A stretch of DNA of 52,312 bases from JBEKYD01 sp049509915 (GCA_049509915.1 JBEKZL010000031.1:1-52312), one strand, 5' to 3'; positions 14,826-23,264 are shown, counted from the first letter of the stretch. Program-made: numbers and translations. The notes: generated by a model not told the origin, from the letters alone.

Positions 14826-16658
14826 ATGATCGGCGAAATCCTCGACGGCAAATACCGCATCGACCGCCAACTGGGCGCGGGCGGCATGGGAAACGTCTAC
14901 CTTGCCACGCACCTCGGAACCACGCGCGTGGTGGCCGTAAAAGTGATCGCTCCCAGGTGGGCCGCGGACCCGCGTTTCCTGGCACGCTTCCAGCGGGAAG
15001 CGCAGGCGTGCGGGCGGTTGCGCCACGTGAATATCGTGAACGTCACCGATTTCGGCATCGCCGAATCCGGCAAGGGCCAGATCCCATACCTCGTCATGGA
15101 ACTACTGGACGGGCAGACGCTCTCGACCTTCGAGCAGAGCCAGCCACGGCCCCCGCTGCTTCTGGTTGTCGACCTTCTGGACCAGGTTGCGCTGGCTCTC
15201 GAAGAGGCGCACCAGCATGGAATCGTACATCGCGACCTGAAACCTGAAAACATATGGCTGGAACCGAACGGGCGTGGCGGATACACGGTCAAGGTGCTCG
15301 ATTTCGGGGTGGCCAAGATGAAGCTGCCAGGCGATCCGCAAACGCCCACGGCGCCGGACCCAGGCACCCCGTTACCGTTCGACGATCTGCCCCCGATCGC
15401 CGCCGAAGGGGAAACAGTTGCGATGGACGTGCGCCAGGAGCGCCGGTTGGGGCAGGTCCGGACCGAGGAGGCGGAGACCATTGCCATGGCGCAGATTCCA
15501 TCCGATCCGTCCTTGGGATCGCTCGGCAGCGACGGCGGCCAGACCATGCCGGGAAGCCTGGTCGGAACCCCCGCGTATATGTCCCCGGAGCAGGCGTTGG
15601 GAGGGGAGATCGATTTTCGCTCCGATATTTATAGCCTGGCCGTCGTCGCTTACTCTCTGGTCTGCGGCGAACTCCCCTTTACCGGAAAACCCAGCGAACT
15701 GAGCGAGTTTCACCGCCGCGGCATTCCCCGGCCGCCGGCCCGCGCCGGCAAAGTACCGCGCGACGTTTCGGCGGCGATTCTGGCCGGACTGGCGCGCGAT
15801 CCGTCCGACCGCCCCGCGTCGGCAATCGAATTCGCGCGGCGGTTTCATAACGCTGTCAACGCCGAGTTTTTCGCCTTACGAAGATCCAGAGCATTTCTAC
15901 TGCAACACCTTGCCACGTTTGCGCTCTTGATGTCGCCTATTTACACCGTGCTGTTGTCGGTCGTCGCGCTGGCAGGTGTTTTCGTTCGTAAGCTGACCCC
16001 CACCGCATTGCCGCGCATTGCGCTGGTCTCGCTTGCCGCCGCCTTGCTGCTCATCTTTTCCGATAACGTGCTTCGGGCAACGGCCGCGCTCATCGCCATG
16101 GACGAGAAGGTACGGGTGAGGAGATTCGTCTCCTTCCGGGTCTTCTGGAAGCTGGTGAAAGCGGTGCCGGCCCTCATCCTCACGCAGGCCGCATCGTTAT
16201 TTACACCCGGATCCGGTTGGCTGATCGGCGATTGCCTCTGGCCGATACTGTGCGTGGCCGAAAACCTGTCCGGGAAGGCGGCTGTTCTGCGTTCGCGCAG
16301 GCTGATGACCGGCTTGAACTCCGCCGGCCGCGCCCTCGCGATTCGTCACGTGGCGCTTGCGGTGCTCGCCCTTGGGGACGTGGTCAAGTCTATGGCCTTC
16401 GTCGGGAGAAGCGGGCATGTGGAGCGGTCGAACACCGACGCATTGTTCCCGATCTTCGCGGTATTCGCGGCGGCGCCGCTGTTTTTGTACGACCGCACGG
16501 CCGCTCGAAGGGAAGGTCCCTTGCTGCAGTTGGACCGCACGCCGGAGATCCGAACTACCGCCCGTCCGCTGTCGGTCAGTTCGATGGTCTGGTTGGCCAT
16601 CGGGGCGATTTACTTGATATACGAACCGCTCAAACTCTGGCTCTCCGGTGCGAAATGA
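14826..16658 (+). CDS. Transmembrane Ser/Thr protein kinase with long activation-segment insertion
   Basis: A 610-aa Hanks-type kinase. Catalytic features: glycine loop LGAGGMG (17-23), VAVKV with Lys39, catalytic HRDLKPEN (Asp137), DFG (159-161), and GTPAYMSPEQA (247-257). About 80 residues separate DFG from the APE-like loop, where 20-30 is usual; the insert is acidic/Pro-rich and contains two similar Thr motifs, GETVAMD and AETIAMA, possible autophosphorylation sites. From about residue 345 the C-terminal part has several hydrophobic segments (for example LATFALLMSPIYTVLLSVVALAG-VFV and the final SSMVWLAIGAIYLIYE), so the kinase domain is membrane-anchored at its C-terminus. Start 14826 (MIGEILDGKYRIDRQLG) is typical; the frame upstream is antisense to the transposase remnant. 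No neighbouring substrate gene is evident. Confidence 0.85.
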   Translation: MIGEILDGKYRIDRQLGAGGMGNVYLATHLGTTRVVAVKVIAPRWAADPRFLARFQREAQACGRLRHVNIVNVTDFGIAESGKGQIPYLVMELLDGQTLSTFEQSQPRPPLLLVVDLLDQVALALEEAHQHGIVHRDLKPENIWLEPNGRGGYTVKVLDFGVAKMKLPGDPQTPTAPDPGTPLPFDDLPPIAAEGETVAMDVRQERRLGQVRTEEAETIAMAQIPSDPSLGSLGSDGGQTMPGSLVGTPAYMSPEQALGGEIDFRSDIYSLAVVAYSLVCGELPFTGKPSELSEFHRRGIPRPPARAGKVPRDVSAAILAGLARDPSDRPASAIEFARRFHNAVNAEFFALRRSRAFLLQHLATFALLMSPIYTVLLSVVALAGVFVRKLTPTALPRIALVSLAAALLLIFSDNVLRATAALIAMDEKVRVRRFVSFRVFWKLVKAVPALILTQAASLFTPGSGWLIGDCLWPILCVAENLSGKAAVLRSRRLMTGLNSAGRALAIRHVALAVLALGDVVKSMAFVGRSGHVERSNTDALFPIFAVFAAAPLFLYDRTAARREGPLLQLDRTPEIRTTARPLSVSSMVWLAIGAIYLIYEPLKLWLSGAK

Positions 16659-16830
16659 GGATACCCGATGGGCGCCGAAGTTCTTCGTTGTCCCTGGGCT
16701 ACCGCGAAGATTGCGCCGTTTGCCATCCGTGAACTAAAATGCCGCTTTAGAGTTCGTACATTTGCCACTATCTAACGTACGAGCGATCTCGAAGCGTTCA
16801 GGCGTTCATTCGGCGGCTACTCCCCACACG

Positions 16831-18282
16831 ATGCGGTTTGCTATTACAATTCCCGATGGAATTGGCGATTTTGTGGTTCGGCAACCCATGTTCGCCGCAC
16901 TGGCCGCAAGAGGCCATTCCGTGGCTCTGGTCCTGCGCTCGTACCTGGCTCCGCTGGCTCCCCTGGTAGCGCCGGGCGCCGCTGTGTTTCCCTTCTCTGG
17001 AAACCCGTACAGCCCCGAGTTTGCAGACACCATGCAGCATGAACTCACCCCGAGCGTCGACGGACTCCGTAGCTGGAAACCCGATGCCATAGTGGTCGGT
17101 CCGTTCCAACGAACCGTACTGGATGAACATATCGTCGAGCGCTTGTCGCCCCTTCCCGCCCTCGGGATGGCGGGAATTCTCTACCCGGGCGCTATCGAGT
17201 ACGGTCTAAACCAAGCCTCTAAAATAAACCTGACACGGCAGGTGACCGTACGGGAAGAGGCCCCGGAACTGTCCAAGCATGAAGCGCTTTGCGGGATGCT
17301 GATCGGCGAGTCCATTAGCCTCCCAAAGCCGGCATTGGAGATACCGGAGCCGGTCTCCAGCAACGCAATTCGCTGGCTGGCAAGGAGGGGCCTGCTTCGG
17401 GGCGCCTTCTGGGCTGTTTGTGCCGGACACAACCGGTCCACCAGGATACGGAACTGGCTGCCTTCTGGCTGGGCGCAGGCAGCTAGTACCCTCGTCGATG
17501 AGTTCGGGATGTCCCTGCTCTTTATCGGCACACCCGACGAGAACGAGGCAGTTACCGAGATTTTGGCATTAATGGGCGGCGGGGCGGCGCACTGTGTGAA
17601 CACCTGCAATGCACCGCCAGCTCTCGATCTCTTGCCAGGCATCTTGGACCAGAGCCGGGGATATCTAGGTAAGGACACCGGTCCCATGCATATCGCCGCC
17701 GCCCTGCAAAAGCCCGTTATTGCAGTCTTCGGTGGAGGGACCTGGCCCCGTTGCATTCCCGCGGCTGACAGTGGCGCCGCTGTGACTTGCGCCGTTCCTT
17801 GTTCAGGGTGCGGTTGGAATTGCCACTTTGACGAGAGCCACTGCGTAAAGGACGTTCCGGTCGAACTAGTCATTCAGAGCCTTCGCAGCGCCGTCGCCGG
17901 CAGCGAACGATTTCGAACCATTATGGTCGAGCCGGACATAATGAAGCTGAAGGAAATGGGACGTGAGGCCGCGACGGTGGCGCGAGCGAGGTTACGCCGG
18001 CTCAACGGAGAACTGACTCGCGTACGCGCCGCCGCTCAGGCTTCACAGGCCGAAGTTAACGGCCTTCACGAAATAATCCGCGATCTTCAGCAGCAACTCC
18101 GACAGGAATCGGCACACGTTGGGGAGCAACTTCGTCAAGCCAACCGGCTGGTCGAACAGAAATCTCTGGAGGCAGCCGACCTAAGGGATTTGCTGGAGAG
18201 TATCCGTCGAAGTGTCTTCACGCGGGTCTTAGTAGCGCTCAGAATATGGCGGGTGTTTCGTCCCGAAAGGCGGCGCCCGTAG
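16831..18282 (+). CDS. Heptosyltransferase-like glycosyltransferase (GT9) with coiled-coil tail
   Basis: A 483-aa protein. The first roughly 350 residues resemble LPS heptosyltransferases: MRFAITIPDGIGDFVVRQPM (typical 'GDxxxxxP' start), WLPSGWAQAASTLVDEFG, and the nucleotide-sugar motif GYLGKDTGPMHIAAALQKPV followed by IAVFGGGT. A cysteine-rich stretch (CAVPCSGCGWNCHFDESHC) follows, common in GT9 proteins. The remaining hundred residues (from about KLKEMGREAATVARARLRRL) are a long predicted coiled coil, ending in a basic amphipathic segment that could touch the membrane. Start 16831 is preferred because the extra 23 upstream residues look non-coding. It probably adds sugar to a cell-surface glycan. 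No LPS operon surrounds it. Confidence 0.75.
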   Translation: MRFAITIPDGIGDFVVRQPMFAALAARGHSVALVLRSYLAPLAPLVAPGAAVFPFSGNPYSPEFADTMQHELTPSVDGLRSWKPDAIVVGPFQRTVLDEHIVERLSPLPALGMAGILYPGAIEYGLNQASKINLTRQVTVREEAPELSKHEALCGMLIGESISLPKPALEIPEPVSSNAIRWLARRGLLRGAFWAVCAGHNRSTRIRNWLPSGWAQAASTLVDEFGMSLLFIGTPDENEAVTEILALMGGGAAHCVNTCNAPPALDLLPGILDQSRGYLGKDTGPMHIAAALQKPVIAVFGGGTWPRCIPAADSGAAVTCAVPCSGCGWNCHFDESHCVKDVPVELVIQSLRSAVAGSERFRTIMVEPDIMKLKEMGREAATVARARLRRLNGELTRVRAAAQASQAEVNGLHEIIRDLQQQLRQESAHVGEQLRQANRLVEQKSLEAADLRDLLESIRRSVFTRVLVALRIWRVFRPERRRP

Positions 18283-18387
18283 CAGTTGGCAGTCATTCGG
18301 AAACCCGGAAACCCCCGAAGGGCGGCCCGCGTGTTTCCTTTGCGGCTGTTCTCCCAGCGAATCCGAGTCAAAGCAACAGCGGAACTG

Positions 18388-18612
18388 CTACTCTTCTTCC
18401 GCCGGATTCCGCTGTCTCCGATGGGCCGAATACAGCGCGGCCACGGCCACAATCACGTTGGCGATCACTACCGGCCGGGCGTGGATCGCCACCCCGTAGG
18501 CGATCCACAAACATGCCGCGCCGGCCTGAATGCGGCGCAGCGCCGACGGCTGCCGGAAGAAATAGGACGCCGAAAACACCGCTGTCGCCAGCCATCCGAT
18601 GGCCTCCAGCAT
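18388..18612 (-). CDS. Small integral membrane protein (74 aa)
   Basis: The sequence MLEAIGWLATAVFSASYFFR-QPSALRRIQAGAACLWIAYG-VAIHARPVVIANVIVAVAAL shows three hydrophobic segments separated by short basic loops, ending in a charged tail. It resembles small YgjV-like/CBU_0592-like inner membrane proteins. Its ATG immediately follows the TAA of the HAD gene (TAAATG), so the two are translationally coupled. Function unknown. Confidence 0.65.
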   Translation of the reverse strand: MLEAIGWLATAVFSASYFFRQPSALRRIQAGAACLWIAYGVAIHARPVVIANVIVAVAALYSAHRRQRNPAEEE

Positions 18613-19449
18613 TTACACCATCCCCCCGGCGCCAGCCGCGGCCGGCCTCACCACCGGGCAGATCGTAAGCGTGTCGGTCTGAACCTTATCCCACTCGCGC
18701 AGGGCGAAGCCGTTGGCCTCGAAGAACCGGCGGATACGGGTCGGGTCCCAGCCGGCCAATTCTTCCAGCACCGGAATCAGCACGCTCAGGGCGTCGTCGC
18801 CCAGCACCGTGCGCTGAGCGATGGGATTGATGTAGGCGTTCTCCGAAACCGCGATGGTCAAGCCCGCCAGCCGGTTCACGTGCAGCATCACGTGCACGTC
18901 CGAGCTGCCGTCGCCCACATACACGATCCGGTGGTGGCTCAGCGACAGGCCGGCGCGCAACTCGTCCACCACCGCCACCTTTCCGTACCCGGCCGGCACG
19001 CGCAAAATGGATTGAATCTCCCCCGTGCCGGGGTTGTATCGAAACTGCGTGCCGATAATATGATCGGCCGGCACTATGCCTTCGAGAGCCGATTGAATGA
19101 CCTCCTGCGGCGCGGCCGATACCACGTAGAACGAAAAGCGATGCCCGTCCAGGTCCTTCAACAGCTTGAACAGCGTCGCAATGTTCTGTTTCAGGCGGAT
19201 CCGCTTGCCAACTTCGTGCAGGTGTTCGCGCCGCACTTTGCGATACTCCGGATCGTGCAGCAGCAGGTAGGACAGTTCCCCGCCCTGCTGCACCAGGTGA
19301 ATTTTCGCCAATCCCTGGATTCTTTCCGTGAATTCCGGCACTCCCAGCAGCTCGCTCAGCACCAGCCCGGAATCGTTGAAACTGAGCGTTTGATCGAAAT
19401 CGCTGACGAACAGATAGTTCTTTGCCTCGATTTCCTGCAGATGTTGCAT
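18613..19449 (-). CDS. HAD-superfamily phosphatase (phosphoserine phosphatase-like)
   Basis: A 278-aa haloacid dehalogenase-type hydrolase. Motif I is SDFDQTLSF (nucleophile Asp17, acid/base Asp19), motif II is VVSAAP, and motifs III/IV are YVGDGSSDVHVM. Between motifs I and II lies a helical C1-type cap, as in SerB/MtnX-like enzymes. Start 19449 is set by GGAGGATTGTC-ATG; the in-frame extension to 19503 has no ribosome site. It forms a two-gene unit with the small membrane protein downstream, and is divergent from ftsY. The substrate is not predictable. Confidence 0.78.
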   Translation of the reverse strand: MQHLQEIEAKNYLFVSDFDQTLSFNDSGLVLSELLGVPEFTERIQGLAKIHLVQQGGELSYLLLHDPEYRKVRREHLHEVGKRIRLKQNIATLFKLLKDLDGHRFSFYVVSAAPQEVIQSALEGIVPADHIIGTQFRYNPGTGEIQSILRVPAGYGKVAVVDELRAGLSLSHHRIVYVGDGSSDVHVMLHVNRLAGLTIAVSENAYINPIAQRTVLGDDALSVLIPVLEELAGWDPTRIRRFFEANGFALREWDKVQTDTLTICPVVRPAAAGAGGMV

Positions 19450-19648
19450 GACAATCCTCCGTTCTTGTAACCAGATTGAAGTCGAATCCCGATCGAGGGG
19501 CACTCAGAGAGGAGTTAGATCGTGGCCAGCGGCAGAGCTCACCCGTTACTTGCTAGTTATTCGATGCGCCGGCGCCGCCAGAAGTTCCGTGGCCGGCACA
19601 TTGGATCGTACTTGGATTCTAATCAAAGGACTTAGTGGAGCGTCTTGT

Positions 19649-19667
19649 GCAATTTTGTGCAAATTGC
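19649..19667. promoter_or_regulatory. Candidate operator: inverted repeat GCAATTT-N5-AAATTGC
   Basis: A perfect 7-bp inverted repeat with a 5-bp spacer lies in the divergent intergenic region between the HAD gene and ftsY, about 60 nt before the ftsY ATG. It overlaps two direct copies of TTGTGCAA spaced 10 bp apart, one helical turn. It is AT-rich relative to its surroundings. Which protein binds is unknown. Confidence 0.3.
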
Positions 19668-19714
19668 CGGGAGTGCGGCGAGGCCGAAAGGCCGTCCGCG
19701 GTGACGACTTCGGC

Positions 19715-19720
19715 TAGAAT
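19715..19720 (+). promoter_or_regulatory. Candidate -10 (TAGAAT) for ftsY
   Basis: TAGAAT ends 8 nt before ATG 19729. The intervening AGGGAAAA could act as a weak ribosome site, but a transcript starting 6-7 nt after the -10 would be essentially leaderless. No clear -35 was found. Confidence 0.4.
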
Positions 19721-19728
19721 AGGGAAAA

Positions 19729-20676
19729 ATGATCCAAACCCTCTTCGGCTCGGTTGAGCAGGAACCGTCGTTACTGGAAAGACTGAAAGCCGGCGTGGAA
19801 AAGACCCGCTCGGGCCTGGTCTCGGCGCTGGAAGACGCCCTGGAAGGCAAGAAGACGATCGATGCCGGCCTGCTGGAGGAACTGGAATTCACCCTGATTT
19901 CCGCCGATATCGGAGTGCGTACCACCGAGGAAATCCTGGACCGTATCCGCCAGCGGGTGGCGCGGCATCAACTGAATGACGCCGCCGAACTGAAGGGGCT
20001 CATTCGCGAGCATCTGCTGGAGATCCTGGCGGCCAGCGAGCGCGCGCCGGCCCACGTATCCGGACCGCCGGCGGTGGTGCTCGTGGTAGGCGTCAACGGC
20101 GCCGGTAAGACCACCACCATCGGCAAACTGGCCCGCCGTTTTCAAGCTGAAAACCGTAGCGTGCTGCTATGCGCGGCCGATACGTTTCGGGCCGCCGCCA
20201 TCGAACAATTGGAAATCTGGGGTCAGCGCACCGGTTCGCCGGTGATCCGCCAGAATCCCGGCAGCGACCCCAGCGCGGTCCTGTTCGACGCGCTCAATGC
20301 CGCCAAGGCCCGCAAAGTGGACTACGTGATCGTCGACACCGCCGGCCGCCTGCAAACTAAGGAGAACCTGATGGCGGAGCTCGAAAAAATGAACCGCACG
20401 GCGAAGAAAGTGATTCCCGACGCTCCCCACGAAGTGCTGCTGGTGCTCGATGCCACCACCGGGCAGAACGGCCTGGAGCAGGCGCGCAAGTTCACCGAAA
20501 CCTCCGGAGTCACAGGCATTGCGCTGGCCAAGCTCGACGGTACGGCCAAGGGTGGCATCGTCGTGGCCATCGCGCGCGAGCTGAACCTGCCGATCCGCTA
20601 CATCGGTGTGGGGGAAAAGGCGGAGGACCTGCTGCCGTTCGACGCCGAAAAGTTCATCGCATCATTATTCGAATAA
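19729..20676 (+). CDS. ftsY: Signal recognition particle receptor FtsY
   Basis: A 315-aa SRP-GTPase receptor that docks the Ffh-ribosome complex at the membrane. It has the N domain (residues 15-100), the P-loop GVNGAGKTTT (121-130), the G2/G3 elements AADTFRAAAIEQL and DTAGRLQTKE, the specificity motif LAKLDGTAKGG (usual TKLDG), and the closing GVGEKAEDLLPFD. It lacks the long acidic A domain of E. coli FtsY, as in many non-proteobacteria; membrane contact would come from the short N-terminal helix. It is followed by ribD after 11 nt. Its partner ffh lies 17 kb downstream in the same orientation. Confidence 0.96.
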   Translation: MIQTLFGSVEQEPSLLERLKAGVEKTRSGLVSALEDALEGKKTIDAGLLEELEFTLISADIGVRTTEEILDRIRQRVARHQLNDAAELKGLIREHLLEILAASERAPAHVSGPPAVVLVVGVNGAGKTTTIGKLARRFQAENRSVLLCAADTFRAAAIEQLEIWGQRTGSPVIRQNPGSDPSAVLFDALNAAKARKVDYVIVDTAGRLQTKENLMAELEKMNRTAKKVIPDAPHEVLLVLDATTGQNGLEQARKFTETSGVTGIALAKLDGTAKGGIVVAIARELNLPIRYIGVGEKAEDLLPFDAEKFIASLFE

Positions 20677-20687
20677 GCCTATTTTGA

Positions 20688-21809
20688 ATGAGCCAGCCCA
20701 TCAATCCGGACTACATGCGCGAGGCGCTGGCTTTGGCGCGGCGCGGGCGTGCGCTGGCCAGCCCGAATCCGATGGTGGGCGCGGTGGTGGTCAATGGCGG
20801 CGAAGTGGTCGGCCGGGGCTTCCACACCTGGGAGACTCGCGACCACGCCGAAGTGGTGGCGCTGGCCGAAGCCCGAGACAAGGCTCGCGGCGCCACCGTG
20901 TACATTAACCTGGAGCCGTGCTCGCACTACGGCCGCACGCCGCCCTGCGCCGATGCCCTGATCGCGGCCGGAGTGGCGCGCGTGGTCGCACCTCTCGAGG
21001 ATCCCAACCGGCTGGTCCGCGGCGAAGGTTTTCGCAAGCTGCGCGCCGCCGGTATTGAAGTCGAGATGGCACCGGAATTTGCCGCCGAAGCCGCCAAGCT
21101 CAATGAGCCGTTTCTGAACTTCGCGCGCACCGGCCGGCCGCTGGTGACGCTGAAGGCGGCCATCACGCTGGACGGCAAGATTTCGGCACCCGACGATAAT
21201 CGCGGCTGGATCACCAGCGAACGGGCCCGCGCCCACGTGCAGGAGCTGCGCCACGATCACGACGCCATCCTCACCGGCATCGGCACCGTGCTGGCCGACG
21301 ACCCGCTGCTCACCGACCGCACCGGCAACGACCGTTCGCGTCCGCTGCTGCGCATCGTGATGGACTCGCAGCTCCGCCTCCCCGTCGATTCCAAAATGGC
21401 TCGCAGCGCGCGCGGGGACCTGGTAGCGGTGACCACTTCAGCCTCCTCCGCCGACCGGCGCGCGCAACTCGCGGCCCGCGGCATCCAGGTGCTGGTTTTC
21501 GACGGGCCAGGCGGACGCGCCGATCTCGCCGCCCTGATCGCCTGGCTGGGCGAGCGCCGCTATCTCTCGCTCATGATCGAAGCCGGCAGCAAGTTGAACT
21601 GGACCGCTCTGGAATCCGGGCTGGTGGATCGCGTCTTCTTCTATTACGCGCCCAAGATTCTGGGCGGCTTGGAAGCTTTGCCCCTGGCCGGCGGCATCGG
21701 ACGCCGCCGCAGAGTGGACGCCATCCGCCTGCACGATATTACACTGCACTCGATTCCGCCCGACGAGTTCGCGGTGGAGGGGTACCTGGATGTTTACCGG
21801 AATCATTGA
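20688..21809 (+). CDS. ribD: Bifunctional riboflavin deaminase/reductase RibD
   Basis: A 373-aa enzyme catalysing the second and third steps of riboflavin synthesis: deamination of the pyrimidine and NADPH reduction of the ribosyl group. The N-terminal deaminase has zinc ligands His53 (DHAEVVALA), Cys78 and Cys87 in EPCSHYGRTPPC. The reductase half begins around RPLVTLKAAITLDGKIS and contains GIGTVLADDPLLT. Length is standard. The 3' end overlaps ribE by 20 nt, indicating translational coupling. No FMN riboswitch is apparent upstream; the gene seems to be driven from the ftsY promoter. Confidence 0.95.
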   Translation: MSQPINPDYMREALALARRGRALASPNPMVGAVVVNGGEVVGRGFHTWETRDHAEVVALAEARDKARGATVYINLEPCSHYGRTPPCADALIAAGVARVVAPLEDPNRLVRGEGFRKLRAAGIEVEMAPEFAAEAAKLNEPFLNFARTGRPLVTLKAAITLDGKISAPDDNRGWITSERARAHVQELRHDHDAILTGIGTVLADDPLLTDRTGNDRSRPLLRIVMDSQLRLPVDSKMARSARGDLVAVTTSASSADRRAQLAARGIQVLVFDGPGGRADLAALIAWLGERRYLSLMIEAGSKLNWTALESGLVDRVFFYYAPKILGGLEALPLAGGIGRRRRVDAIRLHDITLHSIPPDEFAVEGYLDVYRNH

Positions 21810-22431
21810 AGAGCTGGGCACGGTGGAAGCTTTGGAGCCGCGCCCGGCCGGCGCCCGCCTGCGCATTGCCTGCCGGACGGTGACCGGCGACATGCGAACC
21901 GGGTCGAGCGTCTCGGTGAACGGAGTGTGCCTCACGGCTCTCGACCCTCGCCCGGACGGTTTCTCCGCCGACCTCGCCCCCGAAACCTTGAAGCGCAGCA
22001 ACCTGGGCGCACTGCGCGCTGCCTCGCGCGTCAACCTGGAGCGGCCGCTTTCGCCCGCTTCCCGATTCGACGGCCACATCGTGCAAGGCCACGTAGACGG
22101 CACCGGCGAATTCCTGTCGCTCGATTCGCTCGGCGCCGACAACTGGTGGCTGCGCATTCGCATCCCCGCCGATCTCGATCGCTACCTGGTCTCGAAAGGA
22201 TCGATAGCCATAGACGGCATCAGCCTGACCATCGCCGAGTTAGAAGCCGATACGCTCTCGGTCACCATCATTCCCCACACCTTCCGCAACACTACGCTGG
22301 GCGGCTATCGCCCCGGCGCGCGCGTCAACCTGGAATGCGACGTGCTGGCCAAGCACGTGGAAAAGCTGCTGCGGAAAATGGCGCCGAGGGAAGGGTTGAC
22401 GGTGGAGAAGTTGGAGGAGAACGGCTATTAG
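21790..22431 (+). CDS. ribE: Riboflavin synthase alpha chain
   Basis: A 213-aa protein made of two similar lumazine-binding beta-barrel halves, each starting with the family motif: MFTGIIEELGTVEALE, and GHIVQGHVDGTGEFLSL for the second half. SVNGVCLTAL and SIAIDGISLTI are the matching internal motifs. It dismutates 6,7-dimethyl-8-ribityllumazine to riboflavin. It overlaps the end of ribD, but ribBA and ribH, often next in the operon, are absent; a hairpin-rich intergenic region follows directly. The naming ribE/ribC varies between organisms. Confidence 0.93.
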   Translation: MFTGIIEELGTVEALEPRPAGARLRIACRTVTGDMRTGSSVSVNGVCLTALDPRPDGFSADLAPETLKRSNLGALRAASRVNLERPLSPASRFDGHIVQGHVDGTGEFLSLDSLGADNWWLRIRIPADLDRYLVSKGSIAIDGISLTIAELEADTLSVTIIPHTFRNTTLGGYRPGARVNLECDVLAKHVEKLLRKMAPREGLTVEKLEENGY

Positions 22432-22532
22432 GCCCAAGGCTAACGACCCGACCCATTTCAGACGCGGGGGCAGTGTCTGGTGGGGCAGGCGGAACCGGCC
22501 ATAGGCGCTAACTTAACGTCGCGCGTGCTCGG

Positions 22533-22626
22533 CCGTGGGGCAGACCATCGTTGTTTGTGGTCTGCCCTGCAATTAGGAAGGGTGGCAGACCACAAAAAAC
22601 GATGGTCTGCCCGGTCTGCCCCACGG
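22533..22626. repeat. Double palindrome unit (GGCAGACCA/TGGTCTGCC)
   Basis: Two hairpins, 22539-22566 and 22584-22611, each with arms GGCAGACCA and TGGTCTGCC. They are also inverted copies of each other, extended by CCGTGGGGCAGACC on the left and GGTCTGCCCCACGG on the right. They can fold either as two small stems or as one long stem. Confidence 0.75.
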
Positions 22627-22682
22627 TCAGATTCCACAACGTTCCTAAGTACACCGTTTCGGAAGTCCGGTAACGTATTGGA

Positions 22683-22756
22683 GGGCAACCGCTCCCTCAC
22701 GGTCGCGGCTCGGACTGGGGCCTTTCCGAGCCGCGACCGTGAGGGAGCGGTTGCCC
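22683..22756. repeat. Perfect 32-bp hairpin, 10-nt loop
   Basis: The left arm (22683-22714, GGGCAACCGCTCCCTCACGG...) and right arm (22725-22756) are perfectly complementary over 32 bp around a 10-nt loop. No T-run follows, so it is not a standard terminator. This core, read as SRDREGAV or NRSLTVAAR when translated, is one I recognise as recurrent in Solibacter-type genomes. Confidence 0.85.
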
Positions 22757-23039
22757 GGATGTGTGACCGTAATTGCGAAACCAGGTACTAAGTTAGCGCC
22801 TATAGGTTCCGCCTGCCCGCGTCGGCGCATGCGCCGGTCATGCGCAAGCCAAGGCATGCGCCACCACGGACCCGAAACCTGGCTCATGCTAGATTCCACG
22901 GCATCGGTTCGGAGCTCGGCTTCCTGAGCATGGGAGCGCTCCGAAGCGGGCCGGGTCCTGATAGTGGCGTATACTGAGCGTGAAGGGCGTGTCCGCCTCA
23001 TCGGCGCGCGAGGGGCGACGCCAACCGAGCGGAGAAGAT

Positions 23040-23264
23040 ATGAGTCAGGGCGGCACGACTAATCCGGACGACATGAGACCGGAATACGATTTCTCCGGCG
23101 CGGTACGCGGAAAGCACCACGAACACTACCAGGCCGGAACCAATGTGGTGTTTCTCGATTCGGACGTTGCCAAAGTGTTCAAGGACTCCGAGTCTGTGAA
23201 CCGTGCGCTGCGGCTGCTCCTGGACCTCGCCAAGAACCAGTTGCCGCCGGATCGAGCTGCTTAA
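23040..23264 (+). CDS. Small antitoxin-like hypothetical protein (74 aa)
   Basis: The core DMRPEYDFSGAVRGKHHEHY followed by GTNVVFLDSDVAKVFKDSES-VNRALRLLLDLA resembles small proteins found as BrnA/CopG-type antitoxins or orphan homologues in cyanobacteria and acidobacteria: a strand (NVVFLD) and a helix-helix DNA-binding region. GGAGAAG lies just before ATG 23040; the upstream in-frame ATG at 22980 lacks one. A TATACT -10-like sequence is at about 22970. No toxin gene is adjacent on either side, so if it is an antitoxin it is orphaned. Confidence 0.6.
   Translation: MSQGGTTNPDDMRPEYDFSGAVRGKHHEHYQAGTNVVFLDSDVAKVFKDSESVNRALRLLLDLAKNQLPPDRAA

Larger units (their letters stand above)
22483..22818. 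repeat. Nested inverted-repeat element (outer arms about 30 bp)
   Basis: Outer arms are 22483-22515 and 22788-22818: the left reads GGGCAGGCGGAACC then, after a 4-5 base difference, ATAGGCGCTAACTTA, and the right is its reverse complement. Two further palindromic units sit inside (listed separately). The stretch encodes nothing plausible: translated frames give only the repeat signatures NRSLTVAAR and SRDREGAV. It looks like a MITE/REP-type mobile repeat cluster. Confidence 0.75.

Noticed and set aside
20560..20700. FMN riboswitch upstream of ribD
   Set aside because: ribD follows ftsY by 11 nt; there is no room and no RFN-element pattern.
22480..23001. Small ORFs on both strands after ribE (for example 22480-22791 and 22645-23001)
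   Set aside because: They are translations of the inverted-repeat units (SRDREGAV, NRSLTVAAR), not genes.
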